Below are positions 23,366 to 36,100 of a DNA stretch of 64,000 nucleotides, piece after piece (position 1 is the first letter of the stretch; every line of letters begins with the position of its first letter). Below the pieces are notes generated by a model. The model was not told the origin of the DNA and did no database searches. It saw only the letters and a list, made by a program, of their open reading frames with translations. The stretch covers positions 372,001 to 436,000 of the forward strand of contig BCIV01000005.1 in the NCBI GenBank assembly GCA_001600055.1, written 5' to 3'. The position numbers and the translations under genes are program-made. This DNA comes from Filobasidium wieringae (lineage: Eukaryota > Basidiomycota > Tremellomycetes > Filobasidiales > Filobasidiaceae).

Positions 23366-24016
23366 TTTGAAAGTAAGAGGGAGAGTTTTTCCTTTTTCTG
23401 TTAAGACGAGTTGTGGATATCGAAACGAGTGTCGATTATCCTTTTTGGAGATGAGCTGTGTGAAAAGAAGAGGAAGGGGAGGATGGAAGAAGTAGTGCGT
23501 AGGAAAGGTGAGGGATATGTCGAGTGAATATTGGTTGGTAGGTGGTGGGTGAGTGGGAGCAAGTCCGGTGCAAGGTGAGAAGCGAGGGTGAGCGAGTGGG
23601 ATCGAAAATTAGAGAAAGACGCGCGACGCGCATGTAGCAGGCGAGGAATCGTTACGTTATCTGACTGAACGTGGGGCGCGAGATCCGCGGTGTGTTGAGA
23701 ATATCGGCCTCGACAGGATGACGCTGAGGTGTGAAGTGACGCAGAGTCCAAGCTCTGTTCCGAGTCTCGTGCTTCGTGCTAATCATCGAGCGACGAGCGA
23801 ATTCACGGTTCGTTCGATACCTCGATTTCTGACATTCACCACGATCGCTACTCCCGCTACCTCCTGGCAGCCACCAGTACCATCACAGTGTAGTGACGAT
23901 AACGCCCGCAGTCAGCCTTGACTAAAGCTCCCTCCGCCATATCTGCTTCGAGGTCCGCCTTTCGCCTTGATCTCGTTCAATCCACTCACCACCTTGGAAA
24001 GGTGGAACAACCCTAG
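23366..24016. promoter_or_regulatory. divergent promoter region NOP1 / ubiquitin protease
   Basis: About 650 bp lies between divergent starts, with pyrimidine/purine-skewed runs (GAGAG, CTTTTTC near 23375-23400 and GGAGG near 23470-23490) typical of fungal housekeeping 5' regions. No gene is supportable. Confidence 0.5.
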
Positions 24017-27000
24017 ATGAACGGTCATGCACCTCCGGTCGTCTCTGCTCAAGCAGGTCCTTCGAGACTAAAGGCGAATAACGGTGGTGCCGCTGCTGCC
24101 ACGGCTGCTCCTCATCATGCAAACAACAACGGTAATGGCTCTGCTTCCGCAGCAGGTCCCTCCACCGCTTCCCCATCCCCATCTTCGTCCTCCTCGACAA
24201 TGCCTCCTTCGTTTCATCCCGCCGTACCTGCAGCAGGTTCATATTACGGTGGATCTTCTCCCGGTATGAACTATAGCCCTATGCAAAACGCTCAGATGAT
24301 GGGTTATCCCGGTGCCAACAACGCTCAAGGAAACGGATACTACCAGCCGCAACACTACGCACATTACATATCGCAAGGTCAATCACCGGGTGGATATCCC
24401 GTGCGTATGCCATCAAACGGTGGCCATTCTCAGAACGGTTCGGCCTCGACAGGAGGTCCAGCGGGATCTTACTCTCGACAAAATAGCTATCAGCATCATC
24501 AACAGCAGCAACATCATCATCATCAACAGCATCACATGGCCTCTTACGACTATAATAACACTATGCATCAACATCCCGCTAATGGAGCCGGTCCTTCTCG
24601 TTATCCTACCTCTTACCCTCAATACAACCCTTACTATGCTCAACCTGTTTATGGGCCTGGCGGAGGCATGCAACCTTCCCCTTACCCAGTCTACCAGCCA
24701 AACACAGGATACGCTGCCCCTCAGCCAATGTATTACGATCCTTCAAATATGTACGCTCCCATGAACTATGGGTCGCCTGCAGGCTCCATGGCACCCAATG
24801 CAGTCCGATCGCCCTATTCTCCCTACGTCCCTCAACCCCACGCCTCTCCTTACCCTTACGTCATCCCTACCCCCGAGCTCTCACATCCGATCCCGACTGG
24901 CTCACTTCAACCACAAACTCCAGCCTCTTCTCATGTATCGCCTTATCCCACTTCTCAAGCACTTCCTGTGACAATCACGAACCCTCCTCCTCCTCCACCC
25001 AGAGAGAGCGATCAACCCCCGCAACCGCCTCCACCCATAACTCGCGATGACCAAGCGGATTCCAAGACGGAAGAGGCGGAAAAGAAAGACGCCCAATCGT
25101 CTGGAGTACCCATCTTTGCTTCAGTTATGAGGTCGACACCGATTGTTTCGGCATCTTCTGAAATCGACGCAGCGAAGGAGATTCACGGTGACGAGATGGT
25201 CGAGCAGCTTGAGGATGTGTCTCTGAAGGTCGCACAGGATGAGCAGGTTGAGAAGCAGCAACTCAAAACCGAAACGGACGATTTCAATGGATTTAAAGTC
25301 GATGAGGCGCAATCCTACCGTGAGTTACACAACTGCCGTTGTTCTGGAGAGTCTTATGATATTAAGGGAATACCATCTCTTCGTAGAGTTTGCGCGAGGA
25401 TTGCCAGGAAATGGTAGTGACTCGCCTGCCGTGCTCTATTCTTTTCAACTTAAACACAACAATCGGGAGCACGAGGACTGGTCTGAATGGAGAGGCCAGT
25501 TGAGTTTGACCTTCGCCAAGAGGATTGGTGATGAACCTGCGAGCCGCTCGAGAGACCAATCAAAGGCAGTCTCGTTCGCTAAAGGAGCAAGGTTGAGGGA
25601 AGTGTCAAGTGAGGGCCAGCTCAAGTTTGGAGATTTGGAAGAGTCAGATCTTCCTGCACACAAGATAGAAGAGGCAGTCATACTACCACAGCCTGAATCT
25701 GTCAAGGAGGAGCGGGCGGCCCACGCACCCGAGCCTACCAAAAACAAAACCGAAGATTCCGTTCAAGGGACTGAAGAGAAGCCCGAATCAAAAAACGAAA
25801 CCGACGTTCTGTCGAACTCGGTTCCGGCGAAACTCAACTCAATAGAATCAGACCCTTCTCTCACATCCACTCTGTCTGAAACGCTCACCACGACCGCTCC
25901 CACCCTGGCACCAGCTCCACCCTCCGTTAAGGCAGCACCAAAATCATGGGCCGCATTGCTTCGAACCAATGTCCCTACTCCACCAAAATCTGCACCTGAG
26001 CCCGTCATTACATCCTTTGAAACCGACACAATTGCTTTTTCTAACGAGGGCATACCAGCAGCATCCTCCGAGCCTCAGCCGCCATCAGTTTCCTCGGCCA
26101 ATAACAAGCCTCGCCCGAGCGGATACGCGGCGGCGGCAGCAGCAGGACCCGCTTGGGGCGCAGCTGGACGATCGACAGAAATCGATTTGGGAAAACTCTT
26201 ATCGGAAGGCCTAATGGGTTCGTCACTTTCTGGAACGACCGGACTGACTTCAGTACCAAGAGGATTGATTAACACTGGAAACATGTGCTTCGCGAACTCG
26301 GTAAGTCGCATGTATACCCAGTCTGATAGGTTCACACGGCTTAAGCTACATGCCTGCTTTAGATTCTGCAAGTGTTAGCATACTGCAACCCATTTACTGT
26401 TCTTTTGCAGGAGCTGAGCAAGAGGATGAAGGCCGATTTGGGCGGCAGAACCCGTTTGTTGGAAGCGATGTGAGTCAAGGCATTTCAGTAGTATCTCCAA
26501 GCGCAGGTCACTGATCCTCTGGCTTGGTTGTATAGGATGCTGTTCCTCAAGGAGTTCGCCGCAGCGGAGATAAATGAGGCTAGCCTTAATGGCGCCGAGA
26601 GCACTATTGCAGCTGGTGCTAGACCACAAGTAGTCTCATCGTCTGGCATCGCTAAGAGCGGAGAAGCCTTTGTGCCGACATATGTATACGAGGCTATGAA
26701 GGAGAACAAGCGGTTCGACACGATGAGAGTAAGTTTTTTTGAGTCCTCGACGACAAGATGAAAGCAGCTGATGTAGCTTGTCTTCCAGAGAGGACACCAA
26801 GAAGACGCTGAGGAATTCATGGGGTTCTTCCTTGAGACATTACACGAAGAAATGCTATACTTGTTCTCTAGATGTGAAGCGAGGATGGCAAAAGGCCCAA
26901 GTAAGGACTCGACCAAAGCCACGACCGCAAAAACTGAAGGGGCAGATGACGAGCGGGAAGTTTCCCGACCAGTCAGCCCAAGTGCGGGGAGGGATGATGG

Positions 27001-27822
27001 TTGGTTGGAAGTAGGGAAGAAGCAAAAAATCAATGTCGTCAGAGCTGTAGGTCAACTTTTCGTCGTCTCAAGATTGATAGAGCTGATGGGATCCATTCTA
27101 GACGACATCTCGGGAATCTGCTATCTCACGGATATTTGGCGGTAAACTGCGATCTGTATTGAGGACCCCCGGACAAAAGGACTCGGTGACGCTCGAGCCA
27201 TATCAGCCGCTTCAGCTGGACATTTCCTCTCCGCAAGTCAACACGATTACGGATGCGTTGTTGCATTTGAACGAACCCGAAACGATATCTGGTGTCTACT
27301 CTGCCTCAAAAGGGATGAATGTAGACGCCACAAAAACGGTGTACCTGGAAACTGTACCCCCTATTCTGACCCTTCACCTGAAACGATTCCTTTACGACCC
27401 AATTGAGATGAGAGTTGTGAAAAAGGGCAAGGCTGTTGCGTATGGACCTGAGTTGATCATACCCTCAAGTATAATCTCGCCGGCAAGGCGGCCGCAAGGA
27501 GGTGACTTGAGGTATAAGCTGTTTGGAGGTATGTGGTCTGGACATGACGCCTACGTTTCCTTTGCTTGTGCTAATCCACGATACTTTTGACTCAGTTGTG
27601 TATCATCACGGAAGCTCCGCTACGGGTGGACATTATACTGCTTGCGTATTGAAGCAGGACGGCAAGGGATGGCTCCATCTAGACGACGAGCTGGTAGAGA
27701 ACGTTGAGGGAGATACAGGCGTCTATGTCACACGAGACGCTGCCTTGCAAGGCGATGCGGGAACTGTGGGAAGGTCCATGCGGAGTAAATGTGCCTATCT
27801 GTTGTTTTACGCTAGGGTGTAA
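24017..27822 (+). CDS. UBP3: ubiquitin carboxyl-terminal hydrolase, Ubp3/USP10 type
   Basis: This cysteine protease removes ubiquitin. Ubp3/USP10 relatives act with a Bre5/G3BP cofactor in vesicle traffic, ribophagy and stress granules. The first about 430 residues are low complexity (Ala/Asn/Gly, then His/Gln-rich around 24480-24540, then Tyr/Pro-rich), followed by a Pro/Ala/Ser linker. The catalytic domain starts with GLINTGNMCFANS at about 26263 (catalytic Cys box), continued after an intron by ILQVLAYCNPFT. GHQEDAEEFMGFFLETLHEE lies near 26785-26850. VPPILTLHLKRFLYD is near 27355 and the His box SATGGHYTACVL near 27620. The C-terminus is KCAYLLFYARV. Introns include about 25320-25386 and one just after FANS. 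The symbol is by domain type and not an orthology test. Confidence 0.9.
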
Positions 27823-27943
27823 TCAGGATGACAAAATGCATAATGAAGTGAGAGCAAATCGAATTTTGAACTAGTATTGTCCAAGACGCATCCTTGAAAT
27901 CTGGACGGCAAAAAGAGAACCCTCAGTTTTTAACAAAAAGCTA

Positions 27944-28034
27944 TGGAGAAATGGCGAATCGAACGCCAGACCTTTCCAACACAAACTGCTTGATTGAATG
28001 CTAATGGAATGTTATACCCCTAAACCATATCCCC
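27944..28034 (-). tRNA. tRNA-Ala (AGC) with intron, copy 1
   Basis: Read on the minus strand, this is a 91-nt gene with acceptor GGGGATA pairing TTTCTCC, including the G3:U70 wobble that marks alanine tRNAs. The anticodon stem TTCCA/TGGAA encloses loop TTAGCAT with anticodon AGC, and the T-arm is TGGCG-TTCGATT-CGCCA. A 19-nt intron interrupts the gene after position 37. A T-rich Pol III terminator (AGCTTTTT) follows. The exons match the second copy at 43267-43357, and the intron differs at two positions. Confidence 0.93.
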
Positions 28035-28674
28035 ATCGATGTGGTCGGGCGGTTTAGTAAATTCATATCAGGAGCAATGGCTCATCTCAGCTCGGCTGAG
28101 TACTGGATATCTCAGCCTAAGCATGTTGATTTTCAAGATTGCAGACCTTGTGTGCAATAATATTATGAAGTGGCCGGGTGTGACATAGTCTTTGATCAAT
28201 CTTCTTATGAACTCACACATACAACCTCCAAAGGCAAAGATCACATCAAAGCACAAATTCTCTTGACCTAAGGATATAAGCGACGAAGGAAAGCGCAGAT
28301 GTTGAAGAATCTAGAATCTTTGAGTCAACTGCAGCCGCAAGATACGCATGCAGCATCAACATGGACGAGTGTAAAAATCGAAAATCGTTGCCCATGCGAT
28401 CCTTGGCTGACATTGCGCGACAATCATCTGCCTTCGAGGCCAGGTATACCAGGCTCAAGATAATGCATGCGTGGTAATCTTATACAACGTGTGACTATGC
28501 CCCTCCGACGATATCTCATTGCTCTATTTCCCTGTGTCAAGCATCTGTCAATTCTTGCGAGGTATTCAATCGTTAAACGAAACAACTTACATCCGCTTGA
28601 AGGGCCAAACCCTTCGGCAGGCGGTGTGCGGAAGGGCAAATACATCCAGTCGGCCGCTATGCGCAAAGGGTATC
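28035..28674. other. intergenic region downstream of OPT gene
   Basis: About 640 bp lies between tRNA-Ala copy 1 and the stop of the oligopeptide transporter. The short frames seen (for example 28467-28700 plus) are not convincing. Nothing else was recognised. Confidence 0.4.
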
Positions 28675-31600
28675 TCATGTCAACTTCAGGCTCTGAGTGA
28701 TACTGAGGAATCGAGCAAACCGACTTTTCTGATAGATAGTATTACCTCCCCAATTCAACGAAGCTCCAGGTAAGCCAAGGGTCAAGAAGATGAAGATTCC
28801 GGACAGAAGTGTTCCAATATCGAGAGCTCCCGCGAGTACGTAATTATACTAAGAGTAACGTCGTCCAGAATTTCAGGCGCGAATACTTCATGACCATATG
28901 TTTCCGTCACTCACCCTTGACCACCAAGCGAAGTTACGACGTCGAATCAGAAACTCTAAGGGCATAGTGAAATTGGGTTCAGCAGGAAGAAACCTTTCTT
29001 TGCCGATGAGCTTTGCCGATGAACAACTCACGAAAGATAAATCCGACGAAAAAGTAGCTGGCGTAATTCACACCCGTCGCAGGAGGTATACTGAGCACTC
29101 CATTCAGCATAACTAGTAGGTTCGTTTGTCGCAGCACACTCTTTGGATATTTCCGTCCGTACCACCATATGGGAATTGGCAACAGGACACCAGCGATCAT
29201 AGCAAACGTTTGAGGCCAGTAAAGTGATCCATGACTAAACAGTCGTGCGGGTCCGATCGCTCCCCATAGAATCCCGGAGTTGTAGTATGTTGACGTGTAT
29301 GGACAGGCTGTTTTGCGGACTCAGTCAGCGCGTTCAATATCGTGGCCAGCCGGACGATAGCTCACTCAAGAGATTCTTCTGGGTAGGCCTGCACATATCT
29401 GGCACCACAGCAAACAACATCCGTTTGATAGCGTATCCAACGAGACACGATATGGAAGTTGCCAGGATTTGTACTGCATGAACAAACCCTACCATGAGAT
29501 ATGGTCTTCTCTGCCAACTAATCTACTCACCAGTGAACGTGACTCGGGGTGGGATTTTCATATAATGACCCAATTTCATGTCCTGGGTGAACTGAACGGC
29601 TCCATAGAGCGTTTGAGTAGCGTATGATTTCGCAACCTGACCACCGTGCGTTAGCTTCTGCCTTAGCGTATGACGTTTCCATATTTACCATGTTACCTAG
29701 AACAGAGCCTTTGAGCATGTATCCGGGTATGAGCTCTGCGATCAGGTTGATCGCCAACTGGAGAATGGAAATGTTCAGAACGTGCACGGATGGAAGAGGA
29801 GACTGTAACAACGTACCGATTGGGAGGCCGTGGCATACAAGAATCCAGCCGGTATGAAGTAGACGAGGGGGATCAGAATTGCAAGGATCAAGGCGTACAC
29901 CGGGAAGCCTGTATCATTGACCTGAAAGCATTTGTGCAAGAAATCGTAAGCCGCCGGCCCTTACGAGATCTACGCTGCCAACACTCACTTCCACGGCTAT
30001 GACTGCAAATATGAAAGTTATGACCATGATACTACCGAACCACCTGCATCACACATGATGTCAGTCGCGATTCTCGCCGAGATCCACCTCGCCTAACTCA
30101 CCAATTGGGAACTTCAGGATATTGTCGCATCAACTTCATGTGAATGTCGTCCTCTTCTCCCTTTCCATGCTTGAACGTTTTGTACATGAATTCACCGTGT
30201 TGTAGAAGGGTGTGAGCAATGGCCGTAGTAGTAAGTGCAAATGCCACGGTGAATGTTAGGGCAAAAGAAACGCTGATATAGATTGGCGAATAGGCCTCAT
30301 AGGCAGCCTGATCCAGCTTGTGATCCGCCGATATGATCCGCGAGGTATTGTAAGGAAGCCCAAATCGATCGAACGGCTGCGATGTGTTCACGGGCAGGTA
30401 AGAAGTATGCCAAACCTGGAGGGAAAGATGTTTCGGTCAGTGCGATGGTGTTGACAACGAGCAAGCGAAAGGATAATCACATTGGTATAATAAAGGATAG
30501 GGGCGATTATCCAATAGATGATAAGGAAAGCGATACCCCCATTGACCTGGGCCCACCAAGGCACGTTGAGTGGATTTCCAACGTATGCAATCTGCGCCCA
30601 ATCAAAGGTCAAGATACCCATTCCGAAACCGGACGACACTCCGAACAGCTGGTTAACAACGACATTGTCTGTTGATGCAGTTCCTAGTCAGTGCGAGTAA
30701 GAAATGGAGAGGACCTGTAATGATTCACCTGGCTTCATCCAACAGATCCACGAAAAGTAGGATAGGCAGGTCATGATGAATCCTATAATCAGGCAGGATC
30801 AGCATGGAAGGGAGACAGAAGTATTGGTCTTGAAACGCACCAGGGAAGAAATAGTATGCAAATGCACCAGCAAGAGCAATCATGAAGAACTTGAACCTGG
30901 TCATTCCACCGGTGCCCTCGTCCTCTGCATGGAAAGTATTCAGGTTGGTGGTGATGATTAGATTGTAGGGCCAGATCATGGATGCCGGCCAAACCAATAG
31001 TCTTCGTGATATACCGGCTATTCCGAACCCTCCCATCTGAGCCGCAAGGGTGAGGAGGACCGTGAAACTACCGAAACCACATGAATGAGCTCATAGACCG
31101 ACAGTATTCCCAACTAAGCTGTCACGTACCTATCCGAGAAATGCTGACCCAAGTAAATCTCTGCCGCTGTAGCGACATGCAATCCCGTCGTGGTTCCATA
31201 TGATACATTTGCCATCAGAACAGCGATAGTATGCTCCTTGATATTGAAAGGGCCTGGGTTGAGATCGATCTCCCACCCCCCGAGCCATTTCGGAACATGA
31301 AATGCGTAGATAGGTAATGCCCACGCTAAGAATTTCCCAGCAGGGTATGCCAAGAGTCTATCGAGTCCAGGCGAGATGAGTCGAGAATGCCAACCTCACT
31401 CGTACGATCCCACTTACTGAGCAGTGAAAGGAGGAATGACAGGGGCTGGATTTCGGAATCGGAAAAAGGTATTGATAGCAGCGCCAAAAGCGCTGAACAG
31501 CACTCCGATCAGCAAAGACCGTATGGTGAGGGCTGTGGTATGATTGGCAGGTTAGAACCAGTTGCACAACAGTACAATCGGTCTGTCCACTTACATGGCA

Positions 31601-32636
31601 TATCAGGATCGTCGATGTTTGAGACGGAGACTCGTACTTCTGCGTAAGGACTGTCTTCCTCGATATCCTCCATAGGTGCATCATAATCTCCATCCTGGGC
31701 TACCCATTTGGGGTGCAGACCGCCCTCTCCATCTCCTCTCATCGTCATCCCATCAGGCACAGTCGCTGTTCCCCCCAATTCGCTGATGTTCCAAATCCCA
31801 CGGGAACCATCCTGTGCTTCGAATTCCGATAACTTAATCCCGCCCTTTTTGGACATGTCATCCGCCAAGAAGGAACTGGCAGTTTCGCTCGTCTTATCGA
31901 GAGAGATGTTGGAAAATAGGGAAGGTTTTGGTCGGTTGTTCGTATCGGCCGTAGAGGGTCGTCCAATAAGAGTAGAAGAGATGACAGATGGTCGTTGTCG
32001 GCCTTGAGGATCGGGGGAGGTGTGATCGTAAGAAGAAGCATTGGGGTTTTGATGTCTTCGTAGATGATGGGTATATTGGTCGTCGTTGTGATATCCAAGT
32101 TCAGCCACTACAGCAGACTCGGCAGGGAAATCGTTAGGTATCGCTTGTCGCTGCGAATCGATCGGCTGATCTTGCGCATCGTTCCACGAGAACCCGAATC
32201 GAACGGAAGGTTCCGTGTTTGCAGTGGTAGGTACAGCACTCTTTGATATTCGAGTAGGTTGTTGGAGAATAGGAAGAGGTCGCATGGGGGATATCGTCCT
32301 TCGACTTTCATCGTCTTGTTCGAGGGTAGAAGAGGATCTTCCGGAAATGGCTGGTACTGCAGCAGTCTTTGGTCTCTCGAACGCAAAGACATCATCATCT
32401 TCGTCAGCTTCCGAGATGTACCCTGCTCCTTCATCATAATCCTCCTCTTCGTCGTGATCGGGGAAGAAGGTCTGGTCAGGTATCTCGCCCACGGAAGACA
32501 AGGTCGTATCCGGTCTCGAGGTATCCGGTTTACGCCTAGCCGCCGTCCTCGGTCTCCTCATTCGACTGGCTTGCGGGCGTATAGCACCGTCCTCGTTAGT
32601 CTGCATCTGGTCTTGCACTGTTTGAGCTTGATCCAT
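28675..32636 (-). CDS. oligopeptide transporter, OPT family
   Basis: This proton-coupled plasma-membrane transporter is expected to import small peptides, or related compounds such as glutathione or siderophores. A very long hydrophilic N-terminus (about 370 residues, MDQAQTVQDQ..., acidic patches EEEDYDEG and EADEDDD) precedes the membrane region. The OPT hallmark NPGPFNIKEHTIAVLMANVS lies near 31230. Further OPT segments are LVWPASMIWPYNLIITTNLN (about 30980), SSGFGMGILTFDWAQIAYVG (30600), FDRFGLPYNTSRI (30350), ELIPGYMLKGSVLGNM (29720), SCPYTSTYYNSGILWGAIGP (29280) and SGIFIFLTLGLPGASLNWGG (28770). About twelve exons are needed. The tail after GGNTI is short and its stop at 28675-28677 is the best guess. 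Confidence 0.9.
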
Positions 32637-33169
32637 GTCACGATCACGGGACGAGGTCGAGTGGAATGTGGAATGAGGAATGAAATTTGCGTGAAGACTT
32701 GTACCGGTGTTCGAAATGTATAAGCCCCCGCGAGGATCCGAGTCGCTTGGGAGGAAGATCGACCCCGCCTGTTTTTCGCCAGTGATTGCGTGTATATGGT
32801 ATCACACTGGCTGATTGAACGGATGGAGTGCACGATGACAGGTAGCTCTAGGAGGAGAAGGAGGGAGGCGATGGCATCCGACGTCGATGGGAGGGAGAGC
32901 TAAGGTCATGGACCGACAAGGGGAGAGCGAATTACTTGCGAGATCGCGGCGGCAATTATCCAATAATAATCGCTAAGCGGAATATTTATTCGTTTCTAAG
33001 CGGAAATGATCGTCAGGGCGACGACAACGGCATCCACATCTCGTTCACATCGATCAGATCTCGATAGCACACCTACCCACACAGAGGCACATCCACCTAC
33101 AATCCATGGTCTCATTTCGTTTGGCAATCCATCTCAAGACTTTTATTACAGTTCACATCCTTTCCGTGA
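32637..33169. promoter_or_regulatory. upstream region of OPT gene
   Basis: About 530 bp lies between the OPT start and the 3' end of the Ede1-like gene, both on the minus strand. It contains TAAGCGGAAT/TAAGCGGAAA in tandem near 32972 and 32998, two close copies of one 10-mer that could be a regulator site. No gene is seen. Confidence 0.4.
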
Positions 33170-36100
33170 CTAAGCCCCTGGCAACAAAAAGTTCAACGCC
33201 TTGTCAAAGTTGTAATCCGCTCCCTCAAGAGCGTCAATCACTAGGTTTCGATCGAATCCCATGTTGCAAAGCTAATCAGGTATCCATATATCAGTCTCAC
33301 GAACCTCTATCATCCATCTCGAGCGTGATAGCTTTGTCAGCTCTCACCTTCTTCACATCAGCCAGATCGTCAGGTTGTGCTTTCGTCATCGCTGCAGTTT
33401 GACGCTGAGGCAAAGCGGGTCGTTCAGCAGCTCGAGGTGGCGAGGAATCGAACGAAGGCATGGGGGCTAGCTCCTCCTGCTGACGTTGAGGGTTGCGTCT
33501 GTTGATCGTCAAGGGGACATCATCAGTTTAATATCCAATCGGTATCCTAGTCTATCACTCACGCAGACTGTTCAGGTCGATCCATAAACGCATCCTCAAA
33601 CGAGAATCCGGAGCTGGTACTGGGATTGATCGTTCCAAATCCAGGCTGGTTCTCAAAGGTAGGCAGCTGAGGGGGTCCTTGTTCAGCTACTGGCTGATGG
33701 ATCTGGCTGGGAGGAGCGACCACAACAGGCTTGTTGACCATCTCGAAATCAGGAGTGAAATCGTCAAACTCGTCGTCGAAATCGTTACTAGGTCCCGCTC
33801 TACTGGTCGAGTGAGCGTTCGCCCCTTCGTATCCCGTACTTTGGCCAGACGAAGCGATCTGAGCAGGTGGCAGATCGTCAAAGTCGAAATCATCATCAAA
33901 CGAAGAAGCCGAAGGTTGGGTCTGGCCCTGAGTTTGAGCCTGAGTTTGAGCAGGGGCAGGAGCGAATCCTGAAGCGCTTCCTGCAGCATACCCTCCTGCA
34001 GCACTAGATGGTGCAAGCGAGTCAAACCCGCTGGACGGGCCGAACGGGTTGCTCTCACTTCGCATAGACTTTTGCGATACTGGAGGAGGCGGTGGCTGTC
34101 TCCTTACCGAGTTGGAAGACGGTGGGCTAGTCATGGCTGGTTGCTGAGGCGCAAACGGATCAAACGAATCATCACGCGTGTCGGTGATCGCTACGGGTGC
34201 GCCCAAACCGAGAGCTTGCAATTGAGCATTAGGAGGCGATGAAGACCTCTGATAAGCACTTGGCTCAGGACTCTCGCTTCGAACCATCGACTGAACTGGT
34301 TGACGAGGAGAATCCGGAGCAGGACCGGATGGTGGGATTTGGCTAGTCTCGGATCGACTTGGGGTAGTCGCGCGACCATCATAAGGCGAACGAGCTCGGT
34401 CGAGATCTTCTGGACCATCATCCTCTTCATCGTCAGACGAGTCATCGTTCTGGTCCCGGGACCTCTCCTGGTCGACGTGAGGTTGAAGAGCCGCAACGTT
34501 TACAGGCACAGGTACCTGACTATCAATACTGGCAGGGGTTCCGGGAACGACTTCAGTCGTAGGGGTACCGATGGTGCTAGCGGGAGCGAATACCTGTGTA
34601 GAAAAGGTCCTGTCGTTCTCTTCAAGTCCAGGGCGAATAGCGCTAAGTGGGTTGGTAGCTGGGGCCTGGCCTTGCATATCGTTGAAGGCTTCGTCAAAGT
34701 CTTCAGCCGTCTGCGAAGACGGTGCCATACCTCGAGGCAAGGTGTGATCCTGTTCTTGGACAGGAACATCTGTAGCCTGTGAAGGAGCTTCTGAAGGGTT
34801 GAATGGCTTTGCAAAGTCGTCGCCGAAACCGTCTCCGAATCCGCCAGCAGCGTGAGCCTCAGGTTGAGAGGTCTCTGGCACACCGAAAGGATCGCTGGCA
34901 ACCTGGGCCGAGGGGGTCTGCTGAGGAGAAGCTTGCTCAGTCATGCCGAAAGGATCGGCCTGCTCTTCACGAGCAGCTGGAGTCTTCTCTCCATCCGATT
35001 CGAGTTCCTGATGTTGCGCAGGAGGGGTCTTATCGCTTGTCAAATCTTGTCCATCGTGAGTCATATGTTCAACAACGGTAGCGGCAGCAGCTCCTGTTCC
35101 AAGGACAGCTGCTCCGACAATGCTTCCGGCAGCCAGAGCACCGGCGGCAGCGAGACCTCCGGCTCCCAAAGTGGCCATCTGAATAGTAGACATGCCTTCG
35201 TCAGGCACAGCGGCGGGGGCTTGACTGCTAGACGTAGACAACGAACGCTCAACAGGTTTGGCGGAGAAACCGAGACGCTCGAATGGGTTGGTGCTTCTCT
35301 GATTACCGCCAGTCGCAACAGGGCTCAACATCTGCTGAGGAGTAGCGGGCAGAGGAATGGCAGAAGCCGTGTTGAGTTGAGAGGACGCGGGCCTGATGAA
35401 GGGCGATCCGAAGGGGCTGGGAGCGGAAGCAGTAGGTGGCGAAGTCAAGACCTCTTCCTCCTCTTCCTGACTGTTACTAGCTGCAACCTGGTCAATCTCT
35501 GTCTGAACAGCGTCACGGGTACCTTCTGCAGTAGTGACCTGTTTCTTGCTGATAGCGACCATGCCCTTCTGCTGCCTCGCTTCCTTCTTCATCTTCTCCA
35601 ACAAGGACTTGAGGGTGCTAGTCTCGTCAGCGACTTCCTTCAATCGCTTGCTGGCGCTCCTGACTTCTTCTTTGTCACTAAGCAAGACCTGCTCAATCTC
35701 GTCCTTCTCGGCACGAAGAGCGGATAACTCGCTCTCGTTCTGAATAAGATCTTGCCTGCTCTTGGTTAGCTTTTCTTTTTGCTCAGCAACCCTGGTCCTA
35801 AGATCATTCACGACCCTGGTCTCGGTATCATGCTGAGCGCGGACGGAAGACAATCTGAGCTCGAGTTCTTTGAGCTGAGCAGCAGATGCGGAATTCTCTG
35901 CTTCCATGTTACTTCGCTCCTTTTCTAAATCGCTAACGGCCTTTTGAGTGCTGGTCAACGAGTTTTGAGCGTTTCCAATCTCAGCTGAACGGTCCACTCT
36001 TGCTTGAGGAGTGGGAGGGGCAGGAGTGACGGGATCATCGCCCATCAGATCAGGCTGTACGCCGAATGGGATTGACCCGAACGCGTCTGGTGCAGGGTTG

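Noticed and set aside
22927..23370. Long plus-strand His/Thr-rich frames
   Set aside because: Shadow of the fibrillarin Gly/Arg repeat on the opposite strand.
34852..35727. 291-codon plus-strand frame
   Set aside because: Antisense shadow of the Ede1-like coiled coil and Ala/Pro-rich exon.
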